Positions 46,053-64,000 of a stretch of DNA of 64,000 bases are shown piece after piece. The translations under genes were made by a program, and so were the position numbers. Under the pieces are notes generated by a model that was given only the letters and a program-made list of their open reading frames with translations, searched no databases and was not told the origin of the DNA. Where the stretch lies: positions 1-64,000 of the forward strand of contig JAAZAD010000283.1 of assembly GCA_012514505.1 (NCBI GenBank), in the 5' to 3' direction. The DNA is from Rhodococcus sp. (in: high G+C Gram-positive bacteria) (GTDB lineage: Bacteria > Actinomycetota > Actinomycetes > Mycobacteriales > Mycobacteriaceae). How positions within the stretch are numbered: the first letter of the stretch is position 1; each line of letters begins with the position of its first letter.

Positions 46053-46724
46053 ATGCCGATCACCGTGCTGCTCGTCGACGACCAAGAACTCATGCGAATG
46101 GGCCTGAACATGGTGCTCGATGCACAGGACGACATCGAAGTCGTGGGGGAAGCCCGCGACGGTGCTGCGGCTGTCACCGCTGCACGCACGCTGGAGCCGG
46201 ACGTGATTCTGATGGATGTCCGGATGCCCGTCGTGGACGGGGTGAGCGCCACTGCGCAGATCCTCGAATCCGGAAGCTCGAGCCGGGTGCTGGTGATGAC
46301 CACGTTCGATCTCGACGAACACGTGCTCGGTGCGTTGCGTGCCGGCGCCAGCGGATTCCTGCTGAAGGACACGCCGCCGGAAGACCTCGTATCGGCGGTA
46401 CGCAGCGTCGCGGCGGGCGACGCCGTGGTCTCACCCAAGGTCACCCGGCGGTTCCTCGGAAGATTCCTCGACGGCGGCGAGACGACTCCGCGCCGCGATC
46501 CCGCGGTGCTCGACGTGCTCACCGAGCGGGAGCGGCAGGTACTCGAGCACATGGCGACGGGGCAGTCGAACACGGAGATCGCCGCAGCACTTTTTCTGTC
46601 CGAATCGACTGTCAAAACCCACGTGGGCCGTGTCCTGACGAAACTCCAACTGCGTGACCGTGTGCAGGCAGTGGTGTTGGCATACGAAACCGGTCTCGTG
46701 AACGCAGCTTCACGCACGGACTGA
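46053..46724 (+). CDS. NarL/LuxR-type response regulator
   Basis: A 223-residue regulator: receiver domain (residues 3-120) with Asp10, phospho-acceptor Asp55 in ILMDVRMP and Lys in LLKDTPP, and a C-terminal LuxR helix-turn-helix (LTERERQVLEHMATGQSNTEIA through TVKTHVGRVL). It is the partner of the kinase just upstream. The ATG at 46053 fits the receiver start; an in-frame ATG 33 bp earlier overlaps the -10 region. Targets are not inferable; FxsA follows after 92 bp. Confidence 0.93.
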   Translation: MPITVLLVDDQELMRMGLNMVLDAQDDIEVVGEARDGAAAVTAARTLEPDVILMDVRMPVVDGVSATAQILESGSSSRVLVMTTFDLDEHVLGALRAGASGFLLKDTPPEDLVSAVRSVAAGDAVVSPKVTRRFLGRFLDGGETTPRRDPAVLDVLTERERQVLEHMATGQSNTEIAAALFLSESTVKTHVGRVLTKLQLRDRVQAVVLAYETGLVNAASRTD

Positions 46725-46816
46725 ATTCGTTCGTTCGGGAGAAAATCGGGCATCTCGTTCGTTGATCGGTGGAGGGCACCGATCGGCATCGTTCCGATCT
46801 GCCGGAAGGAGTCGCC

Positions 46817-47299
46817 ATGTATGCCGCACTGTTTCTGCTGTACGTCGTCGTGGAAGTCGCTGCCCTGATCTGGGTGGGAAGCATGATCGGCGCAGTGTGG
46901 ACCGTGTGCCTGCTGTTGGCGGGCACCGCACTCGGCGTGGTGTTGGTTTCCTCACAGTGGCGTCGGGTGATGCTCGGGTTGCGCCGTGCAGGGCAGGGCG
47001 AAGGCTCGCCCGGCGCGGCAATGGCGGACGGCGCCCTCGTCGGGATCGGTTCGGTTCTCATGTTCGTTCCCGGCCTGGTGACCTCGGTACTCGGGTTGGC
47101 GCTGCTGATACCGCCGACACGATGGCTGCTCCGACCGGCCATGATGTTCGTCGTGGGACGTCGCACCACCGCGGCGTTCGCCGGCGCCGAAGCTTTCATC
47201 CGAGCCGGCAGATTCCGGTCCGGGGACGTCATCGAAGGCGAGGTCGTCGACGAGCACTACGACGAAAGGCCGACCCCGGGCCGCACCGTCCTTCCCTGA
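46817..47299 (+). CDS. fxsA: FxsA family membrane protein
   Basis: A 160-residue protein with three to four hydrophobic segments (residues about 2-22, 25-45, 72-100) and the FxsA pattern LYVVVEVAALIWVGSMIGAVW. E. coli FxsA, when overproduced, relieves phage T7 exclusion by the F plasmid; its normal role is unknown. GGAAGGA (46804-46810) precedes the ATG by 6 nt. M. tuberculosis has an FxsA-like gene (Rv2053c) beside the amidohydrolase-like gene at this position. Confidence 0.85.
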   Translation: MYAALFLLYVVVEVAALIWVGSMIGAVWTVCLLLAGTALGVVLVSSQWRRVMLGLRRAGQGEGSPGAAMADGALVGIGSVLMFVPGLVTSVLGLALLIPPTRWLLRPAMMFVVGRRTTAAFAGAEAFIRAGRFRSGDVIEGEVVDEHYDERPTPGRTVLP

Positions 47300-47317
47300 C
47301 GGGCACACTTGACGTCC

Positions 47318-48916
47318 GTGAGAACTCAACTGCTCGTCGGCGGACGCATCTACAGTTCCTCGTCTCCGGAAGCCACGTCCATGGCGATCACGGATGGTGT
47401 CGTGACCTGGGTGGGCGACGAACGTGCCGGGCGCGCCTTGAACCCCGATGCCGAGATCGTGGACCTTGCGGGGGCCTTCGTCACACCCGGATTCGTCGAC
47501 ACCCACGTGCACGTCACATCGTTGGGGCTCAACATCGTCGGACTCGACCTCGTCGGGGTGTCGTCGAAGGACGAATGCCTGCACCGGCTGAGCGAGTTCG
47601 CGCGAACCCACGACGACGATGTCATCTGGGGACACGGCTGGGACGAATCGGCGTGGGATGGGGCAGCTGAGCCGACCACGGCCGAACTCGACGCCGCGGC
47701 ACCAGGACGCAAGGTGTATCTGTCCCGGATCGATGTCCACTCGGCAGCGTGCTCGACACCGCTGCGCGGATCGGTGCCGCGACTCGACACCACTGCCGGG
47801 TACTCCGCCGAGAGCCCGCTCGGTTTCGACGCCCACCACCAGGTCCGTGCCGCGGCCCGCGACCTACTCACCGCACGCCAACGCGAACGCGCCCGCGCTG
47901 CGGCGCTGGACTCGATAGCCAGCAAGGGTGTCGTCGTGGTTCACGAGTGCGGTGGACCGGACATCTCGGGTCTGAACGATTTTCGGGAGATGTTGGAGCA
48001 CGACCATGGGGTGGAGGTTCGTGGCTATTGGGGTGAGGCGGTCGCAACACCGGAGGAAGCCCGGGATCTGCTGGCCCGCACCGGCGCACATGCTCTCGGC
48101 GGTGACCTGTTCATCGACGGTTCCATCGGGTCGCACACTGCGTGGTTGCGGGAGCCCTACACGGACGACCCCAGCACGTCGGGGAACAGCTACCTGACCG
48201 TCGACCAGATCGCCGCGCACGTACGTGCATGCACTCTCGCCGGGGTGCAGGCCGGCTTCCATGTGATCGGCGATGCCGCCGTGGGAGCCGCGGTGGAGGC
48301 ATTCGGGCTCGTGGCCGACGAGCTGGGGGGACCGGCGCTGGCAGCTCGCGGACACCGCCTCGAGCACGCCGAGATGATGAGCGGCGACGACATCGAGCGG
48401 TTGGCGGCGTGGGGTGTGGTTGCCAGCATGCAACCCGGATTCGACGCATTGTGGGGCGGGAACGACGACCTGTACGCGCTTCGCCTGGGGCCGGAGCGGG
48501 GGATCGGTCTCAACGCGTTCGCCGCGGCAGCATCGGCAGGGGTGTCGTTGGCGTTCGGGTCCGATGCTCCGGTGACGCCGGTCGACCCGTGGACGATGGT
48601 GCGCGCGGCCGTCGACCATCGCACCCCGGGCAGCGGTGTCTCCCCGCGTGCCGCGTTCTCCGCGGCCACACGTGGCGCCTGGCGTGCCGGAGGCGTACGG
48701 GACGGACTGGCCGGGACGCTCGAACCGGGTGCCCCCGCGTCGTATGCGGTGTGGGATGTCGGCGATCTGGAAGTCAGTGCTCCCAAAGATGCGGTCCAAC
48801 GGTGGTCCACCGATCCCCGATCACGGGTTCCAGCTCTCCCACGTCTCGACGAGCAGGCGCCGATGCCCGTTTGCATTCGCAGCGTCCATCGTGGACGAGT
48901 GGTGCATGAGCGCTAG
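47318..48916 (+). CDS. YtcJ-like amidohydrolase
   Basis: A 532-residue metal-dependent amidohydrolase. The HxH metal motif is FVDTHVH (about residues 59-65); further ligands lie in VVHECGG, FHVIGDAAVG, GHRLEHAE and FGSDAPVTP. It belongs to the Amidohydro_3/YtcJ group, whose natural substrates are mostly unknown (hydrolysis of N-acyl or cyclic amides). GTG 47318 is preferred over TTG 47309 by family alignment. It ends 11 bp inside lnt, so the two are coupled. Confidence 0.85.
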   Translation: MRTQLLVGGRIYSSSSPEATSMAITDGVVTWVGDERAGRALNPDAEIVDLAGAFVTPGFVDTHVHVTSLGLNIVGLDLVGVSSKDECLHRLSEFARTHDDDVIWGHGWDESAWDGAAEPTTAELDAAAPGRKVYLSRIDVHSAACSTPLRGSVPRLDTTAGYSAESPLGFDAHHQVRAAARDLLTARQRERARAAALDSIASKGVVVVHECGGPDISGLNDFREMLEHDHGVEVRGYWGEAVATPEEARDLLARTGAHALGGDLFIDGSIGSHTAWLREPYTDDPSTSGNSYLTVDQIAAHVRACTLAGVQAGFHVIGDAAVGAAVEAFGLVADELGGPALAARGHRLEHAEMMSGDDIERLAAWGVVASMQPGFDALWGGNDDLYALRLGPERGIGLNAFAAAASAGVSLAFGSDAPVTPVDPWTMVRAAVDHRTPGSGVSPRAAFSAATRGAWRAGGVRDGLAGTLEPGAPASYAVWDVGDLEVSAPKDAVQRWSTDPRSRVPALPRLDEQAPMPVCIRSVHRGRVVHER

Positions 48917-50501
48917 ATCGGCAAGCGTGCCCTCCGTCTTGTTCCTGCGTCTGGCGTTGTCCCCGATAGCGGGACTGCTGGTGTTCGCAGGTTTCCCGCC
49001 GAGACCGTTCTGGTTTCTGGCACCGATCGGTCTGGCTCTCCTGACTCTCGTCCTGACCGATTTCGGTCGGGGAGGGCTGCGGGTCCGGTCGGGATTCGGG
49101 TACGGATACCTGGCGGGTCTCGGCTTTCTTCTCCCGCTCCTGCCGTGGATCGGTGAGTTCGTGGGCGCCGTCCCGTGGTTGGCGTTGTCCGCAGTCGAAG
49201 CGCTGTTCATCGGTGCCTTCGGCGCACTCGCCGTCCTCGTTGCACGGCTGCCGTGGGCGCCGCTGTGGATTGCTGCGGTGTGGTCGCTCACCGAATGGTT
49301 GAGGTCGTCGGTGCCATTCGGTGGATTCCCATGGGGAAGGCTGGCATTCGGGCAGTCGGAAGGATGGTTGCTACCCCTTGCCGCCCTCGGGGGAGCGCCC
49401 CTGCTGAGCTTTGCGGTGGCGTTGACCGGAGCCGGCCTCGCGTTCGTCGTCATCGCGATACTGCGCGATAAACAAGGTCAGCGACGCGAACAAGGCGGGA
49501 AACTCGTGGGCGCTGCGGCTGCGGCGCTCGTCGCCTCGGTGGTTGCGCTTCTCGTGCCGTGGCTGAGCGCCCCCGACAGCCGTAGCGGGACGGTGACGGT
49601 TGCCGCCATCCAAGGCAGCGTTCCGCGGCTGGGCCTGGATTTCAACGCTCAACGCAAGCAGGTACTCGACAACCACGTGGCGAAAACGCTCGAGTTGGCC
49701 GCGGAGGTCGATGCGGGCCGGGTACCGCAACCCGACCTGGTGGTATGGCCGGAGAACTCCTCCGACATCGACCCGCTCCGGAACGAGGATGCAGCCGTCG
49801 ACATCAGCCGCGCGTCGGAATCGATCGGTGCGCCCATCCTGGTCGGAGCTGTGCTCGTGAACGACACGGTTCTACCCAACGGTCGGCACACGACCACCAA
49901 CTCCGTTCTGGTCTGGAACGGTGAGGACGGACCCGCCGAGCGACACGACAAAAAGATCATCCAGCCGTTCGGCGAATACTTGCCATACCGGGACTTCTTC
50001 AGCAACTTCTCCTCGTACGCAGACCGGGCCGGGAACTTCGTACCCGGCCACGGTGACGGTGTGGTGCACGCAGCGGGGATACCGGTCGGCATCGCAACGT
50101 GTTACGAGGTCGCGTTCGACCGTGCGTTCCAACAGTCGGTGGACGCGGGTGCGCAAATCCTTGCGGTCCCTACCAATAACGCCACCTTCGGCGACACCGA
50201 AATGACCTACCAACAGCTCGCCATGTCGAAGGTGCGCGCCGTCGAACACGGCAGGGCAGTGGTCGTCGCGGCGACCAGCGGTGTCAGCGCCATCATCGGA
50301 CCGGACGGTACGACGATCGATGAGACCGAACTCTTCGTTCCGGCCGCATTGGTCTCCGAACTTCCGCTGCGGACCGAAACCACAATTGCGAGCCGATTGG
50401 GTTCGATCCCCGAAGTATTTCTGTGCATCTGTGCCGCCGGTGCGATTGCCGCTGCGATCATTCGTCCGCGCCGCACGAAGACGCCGACCGATCGTGTTTG
50501 A
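48906..50501 (+). CDS. lnt: Lnt, apolipoprotein N-acyltransferase
   Basis: A 531-residue protein with about seven membrane helices (residues 10-220, plus one near 510) and a nitrilase-like domain. The catalytic triad is Glu283 (VVWPENSSD), Lys350 (HDKKIIQPFGEYLP) and Cys399 (GIATCYEVAF). It transfers a fatty acid from phospholipid to the N-terminal Cys of lipoproteins, such as the beta-lactamase in this window. In M. tuberculosis an Lnt-like domain is fused to the dolichol-phosphate mannose synthase Ppm1 (Rv2051c); here no such domain follows. The ATG lies 11 bp before the amidohydrolase stop. Confidence 0.92.
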   Translation: MSARSASVPSVLFLRLALSPIAGLLVFAGFPPRPFWFLAPIGLALLTLVLTDFGRGGLRVRSGFGYGYLAGLGFLLPLLPWIGEFVGAVPWLALSAVEALFIGAFGALAVLVARLPWAPLWIAAVWSLTEWLRSSVPFGGFPWGRLAFGQSEGWLLPLAALGGAPLLSFAVALTGAGLAFVVIAILRDKQGQRREQGGKLVGAAAAALVASVVALLVPWLSAPDSRSGTVTVAAIQGSVPRLGLDFNAQRKQVLDNHVAKTLELAAEVDAGRVPQPDLVVWPENSSDIDPLRNEDAAVDISRASESIGAPILVGAVLVNDTVLPNGRHTTTNSVLVWNGEDGPAERHDKKIIQPFGEYLPYRDFFSNFSSYADRAGNFVPGHGDGVVHAAGIPVGIATCYEVAFDRAFQQSVDAGAQILAVPTNNATFGDTEMTYQQLAMSKVRAVEHGRAVVVAATSGVSAIIGPDGTTIDETELFVPAALVSELPLRTETTIASRLGSIPEVFLCICAAGAIAAAIIRPRRTKTPTDRV

Positions 50502-50818
50502 TCCCAGGAGCTAATGGGGATACCGATCAAAAGGCAACAGCACGAGGTCGACAACGGAAAGCCAGTCGAGTGATCCACACCCTCGGGTGGGAGCTGATCA
50601 CGCGTAGGTCGGTCGGCCGCGTGTTCGGGGCGTGACGGTTCTCGATCTTCCAGCGGAGCCTTCGCCGCGTGCGTTCAGGAGATCGGAGAGCGTGAATGAC
50701 GTCGATGCGCAACACCGCGACAGTCCAGCCCGCGCTCACACGACGAACGCCGCCCCGGTTCAACCGAGACGGCGTTCGTTGCGACGCTTTTTCAGGCTCT
50801 GAGCCGCTTCGCGGTAAA
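50502..50818. other. Intergenic stretch between convergent lnt and rbpA
   Basis: About 317 bp with no supported gene; short frames on either strand lack starts with initiation signals and are Arg-rich. The right-hand part contains the hairpin annotated separately. Nothing else is recognised. Confidence 0.6.
50743..50779. terminator. Hairpin downstream of rbpA (and lnt)
   Basis: ACGAACGCCG (50743-50752) pairs with CGGCGTTCGT (50770-50779), with an inner CGGTT/AACCG pairing (50756-50760 with 50762-50766). It lies 40 nt past the rbpA stop on the minus strand and 241 bp past lnt on the plus strand. Confidence 0.75.
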
Positions 50819-51157
50819 TCAGGCTCCGCGTCGCTTCGCCTTCAACAAGTCGAGGCGCTCCTTCAGCAAATCCTCGAGCTCTTCCTTCGAACGACGCTCG
50901 AGCAGCATGTCCCAGTGAGTACGCGGGGGCTTGACCTTCTTGGCCTCCGGCGCAGTTCCCTCGATGAGAGTGCCCTCGAGACCGTTGCGGCACATCCACG
51001 TGCCGGGAATCTCGGCGTCGTCCGCGAAGGGGATATCGAAGATCTCGCCGTTGTCGCAGCGGTACTTGGCCATGCGACGGGGCGCCAGATCATGGTCGCG
51101 GTCGGTTTCGTAGCTCACCGCTCCGAGTCGGCTACCTCGAAGTACGCGATCTGCCAT
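50819..51157 (-). CDS. rbpA: RbpA, RNA polymerase-binding protein
   Basis: A 112-residue actinobacterial RbpA: RVLRGSRLGAVSYETDRD at the N terminus, a core with CDNGEIF...CRNGLEG (two Cys), a basic linker (KKVKPPRTHWDML) and a C-terminal sigma-interaction domain (LLERRSKEELEDLLKERL). It binds RNA polymerase and group I/II sigma factors and stabilises the open complex. GGAGAGGA upstream supports ATG 51157; 13 in-frame codons further upstream are excluded. Rv2050 holds the same place in M. tuberculosis. Confidence 0.96.
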   Translation of the reverse strand: MADRVLRGSRLGAVSYETDRDHDLAPRRMAKYRCDNGEIFDIPFADDAEIPGTWMCRNGLEGTLIEGTAPEAKKVKPPRTHWDMLLERRSKEELEDLLKERLDLLKAKRRGA

Positions 51158-51336
51158 GGTGGGTTCCTCTCCTCGAACGTCTCCGCGTGGACACACCCGG
51201 AATCAGGTGACCAGGCGTTCACACACATCTACAACGCTGCGGGACCCGATTTGGTTCCCACGTGCGACGTAGACGCAACCCATCCATCCTACCGGGCATC
51301 GCGCGGAGTGATGCAGGGTGGCGTAATCCGCACCGG

Positions 51337-51342
51337 TACGAT
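51337..51342 (+). promoter_or_regulatory. -10 hexamer before the zinc-ribbon-like gene
   Basis: TACGAT ends 8 nt before ATG 51351, consistent with a leaderless or near-leaderless transcript. Confidence 0.4.
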
Positions 51343-51350
51343 GAGCGACC

Positions 51351-51683
51351 ATGGCAGGCCCGACACGCAAACCCGCATCGTGTGTGTGGTGTGGTCGGGA
51401 GGTTGCCGATTCCGGGGTGGGCCGTCGCAAGCGCTACTGCCGTCAATCCTGCCGCCAACGCGCCTACGAACAGCGTGCGCTGGTGAAAGGCACTTCCATC
51501 CCTGCCGACGCGGTGGTCTTGACCCGCGAAGAGTCGGTCGCCGTGATGGATCGCATGTTCGAGGTCCGCTGCGCCGCAGAAGACCTCGGCACGGCGGTTG
51601 CCGAAGGTGCGGACGCCGATGAACTCGCCACGATGTGTGACTCGCTGGTGCAGCTCGCGCTCGCAGCCGAACGCTTGCGCTGA
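51351..51683 (+). CDS. Small zinc-ribbon-like protein
   Basis: A 110-residue basic-to-neutral protein. Cys11, Cys14, Cys30 and Cys34 (CVWC ... YCRQSC) suit a single zinc site and are followed by an Arg/Gln-rich helix, suggesting nucleic-acid or protein binding. The rest is helical (about residues 58-110). I do not recognise a named family; a short conserved hypothetical lies at the corresponding place by rbpA in M. tuberculosis. The NRPS gene starts 101 bp downstream. Confidence 0.75.
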   Translation: MAGPTRKPASCVWCGREVADSGVGRRKRYCRQSCRQRAYEQRALVKGTSIPADAVVLTREESVAVMDRMFEVRCAAEDLGTAVAEGADADELATMCDSLVQLALAAERLR

Positions 51684-51784
51684 CACGAACTCTCCCGCGT
51701 TCCCGATCTGGACGGCCACCGCCGTCGCCGGCCGGATGGACGCGCCTCATTTCGATACCTCCGCCTACCCGATGGGGGAAACCG

Positions 51785-64000
<12,216 letters not shown>

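Noticed and set aside
50527..50763. Small minus-strand frame between lnt and rbpA
   Set aside because: Arg-rich, no initiation signal, and it includes the terminator hairpin.

Overview
The window is high-GC actinobacterial DNA. Pupylation/proteasome genes, Rpf, RbpA and F420-type split-barrel oxidoreductases sit together in an order close to the Mycobacterium tuberculosis Rv2112c-Rv2049c region, read in the opposite sense. Gene content and protein character suggest Rhodococcus or a close Nocardiaceae relative. Many genes have a TANNNT -10 hexamer 6-8 nt before the start codon, which implies leaderless transcripts.

Region 1 (1-9.4 kb) is the Pup-proteasome locus: the 3' end of the Arc/Mpa ATPase, a NUDIX hydrolase, dop, pup, prcB, prcA, a PAP2-lipid kinase fusion on the opposite strand, then pafA, pafB and pafC. 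Pup ends in Gly-Gly-Glu, so it should be ligation-ready without deamidation. Region 2 (9.4-17.6 kb) holds a PanE-like reductase, tatA, tatC, the HelY helicase, a DUF4333 membrane protein, a 5'-3' exonuclease and an M24 peptidase.

Region 3 (17.7-36.8 kb) is dominated by aerobic cobalamin synthesis: cobL, cobM and cobK on one strand, cobG and the cobH-cobIJ pair on the other, and cobN behind a cobalamin riboswitch. Embedded in it are an F420-dependent biliverdin reductase-like enzyme, an SDR, a secreted Rpf, a class A beta-lactamase lipoprotein, a divergent LysR-serine hydrolase-Clp_N operon, and two small secreted proteins of unknown function.

Region 4 (36.8-38.4 kb) looks like an eroded insertion, with about 460 bp lacking a convincing gene, a frameshifted hypothetical gene and a doubtful small ORF. 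Region 5 (38.4-51.7 kb) carries DUF5709, a large UPF0182 membrane protein, TldE/TldD, a NarL-type two-component system, FxsA, an amidohydrolase, Lnt, RbpA and a small zinc-ribbon-like protein.

Region 6 (51.8 kb to the end) is one uninterrupted NRPS frame of at least 4072 codons: C-(half C)-A-T, C-A-T, C-A-T-E, C, continuing past the window. Module 2 carries a clear serine code; the other two adenylation domains resemble each other.

The most interesting items are the LysR/cytosolic hydrolase/Clp_N operon facing the beta-lactamase, the duplicated acceptor half of a condensation domain in NRPS module 1, the PAP2-kinase fusion inside the proteasome locus, and the TldD/TldE pair with no visible substrate.
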